From contig JALQPE010001855.1 of NCBI GenBank assembly GCA_030407315.1, positions 1 to 64,000 on the forward strand: a stretch of DNA of 64,000 bases, given 5' to 3'. The notes below the pieces were generated by a model that saw only the letters and a list, made by a program, of their open reading frames with translations, did not search any database and had not been told where the DNA came from. The translations under genes were made by a program, and so were the position numbers. Shown here piece after piece: positions 43,142-53,292 of the stretch (positions are counted from its first letter, which is position 1; the number at the start of each line of letters is the position of its first letter). Origin of the DNA: Asparagopsis taxiformis. Its lineage: Eukaryota; Rhodophyta; Florideophyceae; Bonnemaisoniales; Bonnemaisoniaceae.

Positions 43142-45073
43142 ATGAAGCTGGATATTAACGATGCCATCGTCACGCCGGACCTTCGACACAACCTGGTCTC
43201 AGTCCACTCGCTAGCCCGCCGACATGGACCGGTCACATTCACCCCATCTACGGCATATATCAGCACCAATGGCCGACAAAACACACGCAAAATAGCTTCA
43301 TTCAACAATGGCCTTTACATCATCAACAATAAAACAACGGATTCCCCCTCACGCAATCACGTGTGCAACAACACCACGTCTCAATCCTCACAGGCACCCC
43401 GCACACGCCCTACAACCACTCCGACAACATACAACTCAAATCGAACGCGAACCAAACAGCAGGCGCGCACCAATAACAATTCTCACTCCACTCGCCCACC
43501 ACTGCTGGACACCCCATCCCAGAATACACGATCTAAAACAAGAGCTCGAGACTGGGACAGGCCATGGCGCACGAGTCACACCTCTAAAACGACGACACCA
43601 AACCGCCAAACCAATTCCCCCACCACCACGACGCCAACAAACCGCAAACCAACGACTCCCCCACCACCTCGCCCACAGCAAACCCTACCTCATACAGCCA
43701 CACAAGCACCCAAACCGAACGACATAAACACAAAAACCGCCTCGGTCACAAGTGCCAAACATGACCCAACCACCCCAACAAGGCAGACTCTGCCCAAAAC
43801 ACCCCAAGAACCCCAGCCACCTCTGGTCATCAGATTCAACGCACCTACATCCTCTCCCCAGGCGATAACTACATCCCGGCCCCAGACAGCGACAGAGCGG
43901 AATCGCAACCCACTCTACGCATCCCACCCGGATGATCAACCACACCCCGCCCACGACCTACACCTCCGGCTAGGTCACCCTAACCCACAAACAATTCGCC
44001 GTATGTGCCGGCACAAGTCCATACCAGCACTCGCACCATATGAAAACCTAGTCATTCCCGACATGACTTGCAGTGCCTGCGCCATCGCCAAGATCAAAGC
44101 GGCCCCACACAAACCAACCCCACACGACCACCAAATCGGCGAACACATATCATCAGATGTATGCGGACCACTACCAACCACATCGATGCAGGGCAATCGC
44201 TATTTCGTCACTTTCATCGATACAAAAACGCGATACATCACTGTGTACTTTATCCAAAACCGCACCTCCATTCCCAACATTACCATTCAACACATGGAAT
44301 ACGTACACACCATGCATGGTAAATACCCACGCTTCTTTCGATCGGATAATGCCCGCGAATATACATCATCCGCTCTACAAAAACAACTTTCCCTTCGCGG
44401 CATAACCCACATAACCACAGCCCCCTACACACCACAACAGAACAGTATAGCGGAACGTATCAACCACACTTTAATGGACACTGTCCGCGCCACTCTGACC
44501 CACAGCTCTTCGGATAATGCTAACTGGCAATACGCCATGATGGACGCAGTCTTCAAACGCAACCTGACTCTACACACAACCACCAACAAAATACCATACA
44601 CCGAGTGGCACCAAATGACCCCGCGCATCCAACGCCTTTTCGCGTTTGGCCAGGTTGGCCACATACCGGTACAACAACCCAAAAACAAGCTGGACGACCG
44701 TGGCACCCTCGTACGATACCTTACAGCGTGTGACCAAGACAACATACTAGTCGAAAACACCACCACACGACAACCAATTAAGATCCCGGCACTCGACTTC
44801 CACCCATACGTCACCACAACTGACCCCACTGCAACGACCACAATGGCGTTTCAGGCCAACGCCTACACACCTGCCCATGCACCCATACCACAGATTATCA
44901 CCACCCAAACCCCCGCTCCGCCCAATCACCGTACGGCCCGCAAATACCCCGACGCCCACCTCTGGGCCGAAGCTCATAACGACGAACTTAACAAGATCGA
45001 CGAAATGCACGCCATCCGATGGATCCCCAGACACAATACACCCCCAAGATACGCCCCATTCCACTCACCATGA
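43142..45073 (+). CDS. Copia integrase region
   Basis: Continues the protease (LRHNLVSVHSLARR) after a frame change near 43050. A long Thr/Pro-rich linker follows, then the pre-integrase zinc domain (HLRLGHPNPQTIRRM...CSACAIAK) and the catalytic core with SSDVCGP, RSDNAREY and QQNSIAERINHT. It ends at 45073 by a frame change in a C-run near 45035, where the RT frame takes over. Confidence 0.8.
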   Translation: MKLDINDAIVTPDLRHNLVSVHSLARRHGPVTFTPSTAYISTNGRQNTRKIASFNNGLYIINNKTTDSPSRNHVCNNTTSQSSQAPRTRPTTTPTTYNSNRTRTKQQARTNNNSHSTRPPLLDTPSQNTRSKTRARDWDRPWRTSHTSKTTTPNRQTNSPTTTTPTNRKPTTPPPPRPQQTLPHTATQAPKPNDINTKTASVTSAKHDPTTPTRQTLPKTPQEPQPPLVIRFNAPTSSPQAITTSRPQTATERNRNPLYASHPDDQPHPAHDLHLRLGHPNPQTIRRMCRHKSIPALAPYENLVIPDMTCSACAIAKIKAAPHKPTPHDHQIGEHISSDVCGPLPTTSMQGNRYFVTFIDTKTRYITVYFIQNRTSIPNITIQHMEYVHTMHGKYPRFFRSDNAREYTSSALQKQLSLRGITHITTAPYTPQQNSIAERINHTLMDTVRATLTHSSSDNANWQYAMMDAVFKRNLTLHTTTNKIPYTEWHQMTPRIQRLFAFGQVGHIPVQQPKNKLDDRGTLVRYLTACDQDNILVENTTTRQPIKIPALDFHPYVTTTDPTATTTMAFQANAYTPAHAPIPQIITTQTPAPPNHRTARKYPDAHLWAEAHNDELNKIDEMHAIRWIPRHNTPPRYAPFHSP

Positions 45074-46683
45074 CATACAAATACAAACGAGATGCCAATG
45101 GCCACATCGAAGAGCGTAAAGCTCGATGCGCCGTACGCGGAGACCGCATGAAACCACACCTGCATTATGACCCAGACAGCACGGCGACATTCGCCGCAGA
45201 CAAAACCACCATACGCCTCCTCCTAGCCCACGCAGCTGCACACAAATTACACACAGAACACCTAGACATATCCTCCGCATTCCTTCACGAAAAATTCGAC
45301 CACACCGAACCGGTCTTCGTACGGCAATACCCTTTATTTGATGGTACCTTCCGCCACGACTCACAGGTTGGCCAACTCTGCGGGAACCTTTATGGCACCC
45401 GCCAAGCCGGTCGAATATTCTCTGATGGCACACGACAATTCCTCCAAAACTTAGGATACAAGCAGCTCAAATCCGACCCGTGTTTGTTCACTAAATCCAC
45501 AACACACAACCAAATCATCGTCGCCACGACAATTGACGACTTCCTCATATGCGCCACCGAACCACACCTCATCACAGACCTTTACGAGCAACTGAAAACC
45601 AAATACAAAGTCAAACGACTTGGCGCCCCCACAAAATACCTAAACTGGAAGATAACCCACCACCCCAATGGCATCCACATATCACAACCGCACGTAATCG
45701 ACTCAATCATCACAAAAACGAAAATGCAAGACGCGAAACCAATCGACCGTTTATACTCCGACGGCATCGACCTTTCTCCACCTACAGATGATGACGAAAT
45801 TGACCTCACAACGGCAACCACATACCGCGAAACCCTGGGCGAACTGCGCTACTTGACAGACTCCACACGCCCCGACATCCATTTCTTTACAAACTCACTA
45901 GCGCGCGCGAACCACAAACCCACCGCCAGACACTGGAAACTGCTCAAGAGGCTAGTTCGCTTCCTGAAACACACAAAACACACTGGAATACAGATGCAGA
46001 ACAATCCCACGGATGAAGTACTAACATCATACTCCGACGCTGACTTCGCGAACGACACATCTACCAGAAAGTCCATCTCTGGATCACTCCACACACTACA
46101 CGGCGCACCGATACATTGGACGTCACAACGACAGTCTCTCGTAGCGACTAGTACATGCGAAGCCGAAACTATTGCCGCTTCAGAAGCAGTACGACAAACA
46201 AACTGGCTCGGAGACCTCCTCAAAGAACTGAAACTCATCCACCCTGACAAAGCTATCCTCACCTATATCGACTCCCAATCTGCCATAGCCATCGCGAAGA
46301 ACACTGCGCCGACAAAACGCCGCAAGTTCATTGACATCCGACATCACCACCTAATGGACAACGTCCAAGCTGGCCGGATCAATCTACAATACCTTCCATC
46401 ACAGCAGATGCTGGCCGACATTTTTACAAAACCCCTAACAAAGCAACCATTTCAACGACTCACATCAGCTCTACAAATCAGCGAAGGACCTAACCAACGC
46501 ACAACAATACCGCTCCCCGCCCCTGGGCGACAGGGGGAGTGTCAGCACGCTAACTTAACCACACGTCGCCCAGCAACGACTCGCTATTGTCAGCACGCTA
46601 ACTCAATAACCACAGTACGCACGGACAAATACACTAACAGACACTACACTGACAACAGGACAGAAAACGAGAACAGTACTTAA
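45019..46683 (+). CDS. Copia reverse transcriptase-RNase H region
   Basis: RT: DISSAFLHEKF, LCGNLYGTRQAGR and the catalytic TTIDDFLICA. RNase H: SYSDADFANDTSTRKS, CEAETIAASEA, YIDSQSAIAIA and RRKFIDIRHHHL. The frame runs into the 3' LTR-like sequence. The ATG at 45019 is incidental; the frame belongs to the polyprotein. Confidence 0.85.
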   Translation: MDPQTQYTPKIRPIPLTMTYKYKRDANGHIEERKARCAVRGDRMKPHLHYDPDSTATFAADKTTIRLLLAHAAAHKLHTEHLDISSAFLHEKFDHTEPVFVRQYPLFDGTFRHDSQVGQLCGNLYGTRQAGRIFSDGTRQFLQNLGYKQLKSDPCLFTKSTTHNQIIVATTIDDFLICATEPHLITDLYEQLKTKYKVKRLGAPTKYLNWKITHHPNGIHISQPHVIDSIITKTKMQDAKPIDRLYSDGIDLSPPTDDDEIDLTTATTYRETLGELRYLTDSTRPDIHFFTNSLARANHKPTARHWKLLKRLVRFLKHTKHTGIQMQNNPTDEVLTSYSDADFANDTSTRKSISGSLHTLHGAPIHWTSQRQSLVATSTCEAETIAASEAVRQTNWLGDLLKELKLIHPDKAILTYIDSQSAIAIAKNTAPTKRRKFIDIRHHHLMDNVQAGRINLQYLPSQQMLADIFTKPLTKQPFQRLTSALQISEGPNQRTTIPLPAPGRQGECQHANLTTRRPATTRYCQHANSITTVRTDKYTNRHYTDNRTENENST

Positions 46684-46740
46684 GGCCAATTAGAATAGGA
46701 TCAGTAAACGGACGACGGTAAGGAGATTGTCCTTCTAACA
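46588..46740 (+). repeat. 3' LTR of Copia 41865-46740
   Basis: Same 153 bp, followed by CCAAT. Confidence 0.93.
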
Positions 46741-48164
46741 CCAATGTCTCAAGTTCAAATTTATTGAAAATAAGGACACCTGTCCAAAACACTCACGCCG
46801 GCAATAGGACACTACTTGCGCAAGGGCTAGATCAGATGGCGAGCGTCGGAAAAACTGATCGCGACTCGTGGGCGTACTATCCAAAGTCCTATCTCGGGTT
46901 GTGTCTATGCCAGCGAGCGGTATCAGAGTAGGAAACACACATCGGGACTGGAGCGCTATAGCTCCAATCGTATGCAGCTTGCGTCATGAGCAGCTTTTTC
47001 GCTGCGTCGAGTGATGTACACAACGGATCAGAGCGAAGCGAATTCCCGAGGCGGTTCGGCTCGACATGGGCGGGTGTACGTCTAGGCGGCTCGTCACCTC
47101 GTCTCGTCTCGGGTTTTATCAACGGTTGATCGGCCGATGATGAATCGGTGGATAACGTTCTGTACCAACTGGTTGTTTCGTGGCGGGTGCTAGGACGGCG
47201 ATGTCTCCACGCCCTTGCAAAGTTGCCGATGACACCGCCATCGATCACGGCGATGCGAGGCTTTCTTACGCGGATGGAACGTGATACTTTTCGCGGTGCG
47301 ATGCTAAATTGGCATGGAATCGCCAAGCTATGATGGTATACCTGAGGAGTGGGATGATTACGGAATGTTACTTTGGTACATCTATGGACTGTAGGGCAGA
47401 TCCGAGATTGACTGCCACATCCCCGTTTGGAGCGTTCGCCAACTGGAAGACCAGTCTGCCCTTTTTTTCGAAGGGCGTTGCGGTCAGCAGAAACGCACTC
47501 GTCCACACATCCCACGGTGCGCATTGGCCAGCACACGATCTGTGAGATAATTCGTGGCCACAATATGTCGCATAGACAGGTCGTGACTACATGCAATCGC
47601 TTGCTAGCTGCAGATTCCCAGAGGAATGTCATACAGATTCTCCCATGAACGCACACGAGCAACCACGCACTTCGCACGCATCCGCACAAACGACCACATT
47701 CCACTCGGAAATGTCCGCGCGCACGTCGGCGTCAATCCGGGGAATTTCACAGCCGTGCGCGCTCGCCGGGTGCATGCAACATGCAGTGCTGAAGCAGCAG
47801 ACCACGCGACTGCCGACGACTGATCGCGCTGCGCAACAGGATGCTGAACGCGCATCGGGGATGGCGCGGTTGACGTACATGTGTCGGGCGGTGGTGGGAG
47901 TGGAATAGGCATGTGTGCTTTGTCGCTCGTCGCATAGCAATGTTGCTCTGTCATGTAGTTATTCTTGAGCCGCCACCGTATGGGCGAGATCGAGGGAGCT
48001 TAATATGCCATGTTACGAGAAGAGGACTGTGTTCGTTGGACGTTTTCAGTTCACAGGGACGGCCGAGGGTAGTGAATTGGTGAATTACATTACGTGAATC
48101 CTACAATTACAATGGTATAAAGTAAGTTGTCAATTTGGGACGTCGCGGCGCATCGCACGCGGTC
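46741..48164. other. Intergenic, no supported gene
   Basis: Right flank of the Copia element. A 271-codon minus-strand frame (46889-47704) starts on GTG and shows no family signal; I do not call it. Confidence 0.5.
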
Positions 48165-48241
48165 TGTTAGACTTTAAAGAATGTTGTGCCTGCGCAGACA
48201 CTAGAGTTGGCATGTCGCCTGGTCATATGAATATCCCAACA
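48165..48241 (+). mobile_element. 77-bp TG...CA mini-element or solo LTR, copy 1
   Basis: TGTTAGACTTT...ATCCCAACA. Flanked by a perfect 5-bp duplication CGGTC (48160-48164 and 48242-48246). TG/CA ends and a 5-bp duplication match LTR integrase products; the length is far below a usual LTR. Confidence 0.75.
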
Positions 48242-48408
48242 CGGTCTGTGTGTTGTGCCGGTCGCATGACGTGGAGATGCGCTGCGAGGGTGATTCACGC
48301 GTGGTTGGTTAATTTTGGAGACAGGACGTATTTCTATCATCCATGGGCACTTGCGAGGACGTTGTGGCGACGACGACTCGGTCCAACATTCAACGTTTTG
48401 ACTGTCAC

Positions 48409-48485
48409 TGTTAGACTATAAAGAATGTTGTGCCTGCGCAGACACTAGAGTTGGCATGTCGCCTGGTTATATGGATATCCCAACA
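48409..48485 (+). mobile_element. 77-bp TG...CA mini-element or solo LTR, copy 2
   Basis: Differs from copy 1 at only three bases by eye. It has its own perfect 5-bp duplication GTCAC (48404-48408 and 48486-48490), so it is an independent insertion and not the second LTR of one element. Confidence 0.75.
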
Positions 48486-48826
48486 GTCACGGTTCCAAAT
48501 ATTGACACAGTATTATTCGCTATCATAGTGCAGAAAAGAACAGAACTAACTGCAAACTCAACAGAGATGTATAAAGGTTCTGTCAGAGATAGATGTAGAT
48601 AGATAAAGAGTCTGTATTGACAGAACCCATGTATGAGCTGCCAGGTGCTCACTGGCTGCCCTCATGCTCCCCACACACATCTGGTTGTCACATCACGCCA
48701 CGCCGGGTGCGCGGCCCGTTTCACGTCGTGTTGTCACGTCGTGTGCGCGTAGCATAAATGGCACAGTTTGGCGTGGCGTGTTGTGTGTTTGTTGTGTACT
48801 CCTCGTCCGCATTCTGACAAAGAGTT

Positions 48827-48867
48827 GTCACGTCGTGTGCGCGTATTAATACGCGACACGACGTGAC
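48827..48867. repeat. 41-bp palindrome with one bulge
   Basis: GTCACGTCGTGT, then GCGCGTATTAATACGCG, then ACACGACGTGAC. The arms match fully except for one extra G. The left arm with its flank also occurs singly at about 48727-48748. Confidence 0.85.
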
Positions 48868-48961
48868 TCGCCAAGAGAATGCGGTAATACCGCATGGAGA
48901 TACCTTCTCCTTCGCGCCGCACTGCGCGGTCTGTCGAACGATGTCACATCTGGCCGTGCAG

Positions 48962-49053
48962 AATCAAGCTGGTCACCAATCAAGCTTGATTAGCTTGACC
49001 AATCAAGCTTGATTAGCTTGACCAATCAAGCTTGATTGGTGACCAGCTTGATT
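48962..49053. repeat. 92-bp inverted repeat with three AATCAAGCTTGATT copies
   Basis: Outer arms of 30 bp (AATCAAGCTGGTCACC...) are exact reverse complements. Inside, the self-complementary 14-mer AATCAAGCTTGATT occurs three times, joined by AGCTTGACC. Confidence 0.85.
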
Positions 49054-49626
49054 GGTATTGGTGCGCTGCGAGTGCCGGAGGCGCTGCGGTAGGGCAGTCA
49101 CCAGCGGCTCTATCATACTGATCTACTGCGGGCGGATGGCGGATCATGGGCATTAGTTGCTGCCCATCTACAGTACTTACAGTAAGTCCCGCACTTATGG
49201 TCCATGGTCCTGCGGTTCGCCGATGCCGATTGGCTGGATTGCCCATGAAGCAGAAGCAGCGGCGATACGTACGGAGGGACTCGACCCTGCGACCAAACAT
49301 ATCTCATCTTCATACCCGTCTGCACCCGAATCGTGAGCGTTTTGGCACCCGCACCGCTTCCACTAAACCACTCATCCTGGTTATCGCACGGTTGATGGAA
49401 GTGAAGTTTATTTTCAGAGAATTGCACGAAAACTCTTCAATTCAACGTCGTGACTGCCTCATCCGTGACATCATGTTCATTGCGGTAACGTTTGGGAAAT
49501 GATATTGATATGTAGAAATCCACCTCACCCACCCCTGCTACATTTTCCTCACTTGAAAGCCCATTCCAGGCGACGATTCTGCGCCAACACGACACACTCG
49601 ATCTCCGTCACCGCCCGCAAATTACG

Positions 49627-49638
49627 GTATAAAACCGC
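49627..49638 (+). promoter_or_regulatory. TATA box before small ORF
   Basis: GGTATAAAAC lies about 78 bp before the ATG at 49707. Confidence 0.45.
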
Positions 49639-49706
49639 ACCGCGAGTATGCGACGGGATAAGAAAGAGTCTAGCATTCAGAAAGCCTCACTCATCTCGCC
49701 CACGAC

Positions 49707-49946
49707 ATGAAGTTCTGCTGTATCACCACATCGCACTCTCCTTCCACACCAGTGGCGCATACGCCACAGAGAAAGGCACCCGATGCGCCCCGCGTGCCGC
49801 TCAATCCTGCTATCTACCAGCCCGACATGGCGCATTTCAAACTTCCGCCAAACATCATGGATTGCCGTCCGCCTGAATGCAACAATTCCGGCTCATTTCT
49901 GACTCGCATCCGTGCGTGGATTCGTCGCATGACATGCCGCATGTAA
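49707..49946 (+). CDS. Small hypothetical protein, 79 aa
   Basis: ATG-started short frame (MKFCCITTSHSPSTPVAHTP...) with Pro-rich N-terminal half, Cys residues and a basic C-terminus (RIRAWIRRMTCRM). A good TATA box lies upstream. No family is recognised; coding status rests on start and promoter only. Confidence 0.35.
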   Translation: MKFCCITTSHSPSTPVAHTPQRKAPDAPRVPLNPAIYQPDMAHFKLPPNIMDCRPPECNNSGSFLTRIRAWIRRMTCRM

Positions 49947-49949
49947 TGC

Positions 49950-51475
49950 ACATTCATGACCGGACGACTTTGGTCTCTGTTTTTGGTAGGCGACGGAGAT
50001 TTTATGCTGGTGTGTGTACACAATACATGCACTCTGAGACAGAATTGTTTGCTTTTTATTCTGTGAGGCTTCGATGTATGACTGCAGCTTGTGCAAGGCT
50101 GTGTACAGGCTCTACGTTTGGATATTGTTGAAACGCGGAATGATTTCCGGGTGATTGTGGTTATAGATTAGTGGATAAGGACAGTTTTCTTGTACTGAAA
50201 ATGTATGTGGGATATGTATTCGGTACTGCGATGGGGAAATAAAGCTTAGCCATGATGAAAATAAAAAGGGAACCGAGCAGCAGCTTGGACCTTGATGAGT
50301 TAGTTGTTAAAAATGCAGATAGCATTCGATTGGATCTATAGATGAACGAGACCATTCACAAGATGGAATTTGTGTCAGCTCATGGAAAAATGAACGAGAT
50401 GCTGTTGTTGCAAGCATGCTTTTTTGATCATATTACAGATACAGGTGTAGCAGTATTTCAATAATTCACTTTTCTGTGCCAGTTCAAGGCCTGACAAGTT
50501 TAGTATACTCTCGGAACAGGTTCTGGGCGTGTATGAAATGGAGGTGCTAGTGATTTTCAAAAACGTGACACCGCAGAAAACCAGACCGCGGCAATTTGTA
50601 ATGTCATGATAGCCAGTCGCGCAAGAGCATACCATCAAGACGGTACACTGACACTCGTTTGAAAGATAAACTTCTGAGCGCCCGAGAATAGGATGTTGTC
50701 GAATAGTTTATTAAAGTCTGAATATTTAAACGGACGACATAATTTCTATTAAAATTTATTCGCAAAACATGATTCAGGAAAAATCTATGGCGTTCGTTAC
50801 AGTTATCAGACTTTTCAGTTTGTATTGGCAGTGGAGAACTTGTCAGGATGCTAATAACAGACAACCTGTCCCAGACACCGCCGCCGGTCACAGGACAGAA
50901 GATTATACTTAACCACTTAACCAAATGAATAAACTGAAGAAGGTACTCGCAAGAGACACAATCTTCTCACAGAACTTACGTACTCAACTGCTGATTGTTA
51001 TTTCAAATAAATTAATCAAGTTGAACTTCTCCGATCCCTGTGATGAGATTTGTGAATGCTGTACCTCCATTGCTCTTTCGCATAGTCCACGACCATGTAA
51101 ACTTTTTCAGTCCAGCCTCCGCGCAGAGCCCTCGTAAACACGTCTGGGAAGAAAATGGCTATAATGAGTCACGTCCATTGTTCGGTAACTCGACCGGTAT
51201 ATTTCTCGAAGCGCACGAAATGGTTAGGCTAACTAGCTAAGAAACTAACCAGGTTTGCATTATAGAATTGATACCGTCGCCTGAGAAATTATAGCCGACA
51301 AGAAATAAATAAACTTCTGACGTATGGCGGCGTATGAAGTCGGTGCGCACGAATGAGATTCGGGGAAGCTGAATAGATGGCCCTACGAGGGCGTAACGAT
51401 CGCAGCCGCGCCTCATCTCCGGCCATTGCGAAAGATATACCAGAATATCGAGAAAATATGTGTCATCATAATCAC
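49950..51475. other. Intergenic, nothing recognised
   Basis: AT-rich, with only short ORFs and no repeats matching the rest of the window. Confidence 0.5.
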
Positions 51476-51484
51476 GATTAACTA

Positions 51485-52162
51485 CAATACGTCGAGTCCA
51501 TGCAGCTGGTGTCACCGAATCGAGCCGTGGTTGGCACGCAATCCGGCCTGCTGTTACTCGTTGACGCATGCAGTGGCGACGTTATCAGCATTGCCAGGGC
51601 GCATAGCAAAGCGGTGAACGCGCTCGCCATTGCCGCTGACGGATCATTTGTTGTATCTGGTTCGTCGGACGGCTACGCGAGAATATGGAGTGTTCAAACG
51701 TTGCAGCCGGTCGGCGAGGTGCCAATTGGCCACGCGACGTCTTTGAACGGCTTGGCAGTGAGCCGGTGTGGACGTCTCGTGGTCTCGGCGGGGTACGACG
51801 GGACGATTCGGGTGTGCAATATATGCACATCGATGGGGAGTTGTGAAAAGCTGACAGCGCATAGCGGGATTGCACTGTCGGTGGTGTTCAGCGCTGATGG
51901 GAGCACGCTGTACTCTGGCGGTAGCGAGGAAATCTGTGTGTGGGATGTGGGCAATGTGGAAGGCGGTATCCGACTCGTAGGTAAATTGGAAGATGAGCGG
52001 ATGCGGAATGTTTCGTCGCTGCGAATGAGCGCAAATGGATGTGAGGTGATTGCGTTGGCATCGCATGTGTTCGTGTGGCGAGTCTGTGGAGAGAGAGGAG
52101 GCGGGGGAGAAGGGAAGGTGATGCGTTATGAGCGGATGGTGGTTGGGGGCGGGAGTGATTGA
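51485..52162 (+). CDS. WD40 protein, truncated paralog of the 53293 gene
   Basis: From YVES (51488) on, the product aligns with residues about 160-387 of the next gene: MQLVSPNRAVVGTQSGLL matches the LQLVSSSRAVVGTRSGLL of the intact copy. Usual starts: ATG 51500. A TAA lies four codons upstream at 51479-51481, and the first two blades and the N-terminal segment are missing. It keeps three to four WD repeats (FVVSGSSDGYARIWS, LVVSAGYDGTIRVCN, TLYSGGSEEICVWDV) without internal breaks, so it may still be translated, but four blades do not close a usual propeller. Direct tandem duplicate of 53293-54456. Confidence 0.55.
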   Translation, partial: QYVESMQLVSPNRAVVGTQSGLLLLVDACSGDVISIARAHSKAVNALAIAADGSFVVSGSSDGYARIWSVQTLQPVGEVPIGHATSLNGLAVSRCGRLVVSAGYDGTIRVCNICTSMGSCEKLTAHSGIALSVVFSADGSTLYSGGSEEICVWDVGNVEGGIRLVGKLEDERMRNVSSLRMSANGCEVIALASHVFVWRVCGERGGGGEGKVMRYERMVVGGGSD

Positions 52163-52164
52163 GT

Positions 52165-53292
52165 AGATAGGAAAATTAAATTTTGAAGCGTTTGTGCGGG
52201 ATATCGATTGTCGAATAGGGAGGTAGGAAAGCGAGAAACAGCGAAGAGGAGTGTGGCAAGTGTGCTGACAGAAGGAGAGATAATTAGAATTGAGCAATTG
52301 AGATGAGTGGAAATGAATTGATCTGTCAGGAAGGATGCAACAGTCGGGATCTATCCAATTGATGTTAACCGGAGGTTCATTGCGATGTCGCGCTGATCTA
52401 TTCCACGCATGTTGTGGGCAGAATCGTTCGGGTGGACGCACAAATCCAGCGAATTGAACGATAGAACTGGAAGGAACAACAAACCAGAATGCAGCAAGTG
52501 TGACTGGCATCCTGTTGCGGTGACAACACTGTTGTCTCGTCGAATCTCCCATTTTGTAAATGGAAATACTCACAACTAATTGATCTCCCCGAATCCTTCT
52601 TTCTTTCAATTAAACAAACATGAATCATGATGCTCTGGAATGACTCGATCGCATGAGACAGATACCCCCGGTCCATGCTACATCCGTATCGTACGTGCAA
52701 CCTGGTTCTGCAGACTCAAACTCGAAGCGTTCACCTGTGCGACGCCGTGCAATCAGGCAAACAATTCTAATGCAAACCACTGTAGTCTGTCGACGCGTAA
52801 TAATGTCTCCCATCAACTCTCACTTCACTCAAAGAATTTCAATCCCAGGCCACCAGTTCCTGACTCGCTCAATTCCGTCAGACCCAACACCTTCACAGTC
52901 TCCTCCCATGGCTCCTCCAATTCCTTCCACGAAACATGCCGCACTTCCATCCGCACGTTATCTTACCTGTGATCTTACGATACTCCCTCTCCTCGTTTCT
53001 TGCACTTTCCTCTAGTCACGTGTCTCACTCTACTGAAAGCTCTATCCCTCCGTATCCATTGACTCTCGAAAACTTTACCACAATGAAATTTTCACGCATC
53101 ATGCTCTCCCCCATTCAACTCTGCCTCAACACACTCAGCTATTCCTAGGACGCCCAGCCCCTTTCTCACTCACTTCCTCCATCTACTTAAGTTCCCCAAC
53201 AATGCCAATAACTGCAACCCACCATCCCTCTCCATCGCTCCATTCACATCTGCCATTCAGTTTTCAACACATCAAACAAAGTAACCAAAGCT
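52165..53292. other. Spacer between WD40 paralogs
   Basis: No gene supported. The last few hundred bases are C/T-rich and probably the promoter and 5' UTR of the next gene. Confidence 0.5.

Larger units (their letters stand above)
41865..46740 (+). mobile_element. Full-length Copia retrotransposon with identical LTRs but broken ORFs
   Basis: LTRs at 41865-42017 and 46588-46740 are 153 bp and identical as far as I can read. Both start TGTCAGCACG and end TTCTAACA. CCAAT flanks both sides (41860-41864 and 46741-46745). GGTTATCGGCCC follows the 5' LTR as the likely primer site. A purine tract AGGGGGAG (46532-46539) precedes an extra 48-bp LTR-start-like stretch (46540-46587) and then the true 3' LTR. 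Coding frames are interrupted about four times. Confidence 0.92.
48486..49628. other. Intergenic with palindromes only
   Basis: Besides the two palindromes, no gene is supported. An ORF at 49146-49502 opens on GTG or a poor start and has no family signal. Confidence 0.5.

Noticed and set aside
43436..43954. Minus-strand Cys/Trp-rich ORFs in the Copia integrase linker
   Set aside because: Reverse frames of Thr/Pro-rich coding sequence; no independent support.
46889..47704. 271-codon minus-strand ORF
   Set aside because: Starts on GTG, shows no domain or sensible composition, and overlaps another open frame; likely chance.
48165..48485. The two 77-bp repeats as the LTRs of one small element
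   Set aside because: Each has its own different 5-bp duplication, so they are independent insertions.
51644..52609. 321-codon minus-strand ORF
   Set aside because: Lies antisense to the truncated WD40 frame, which has clear homology; a shadow.
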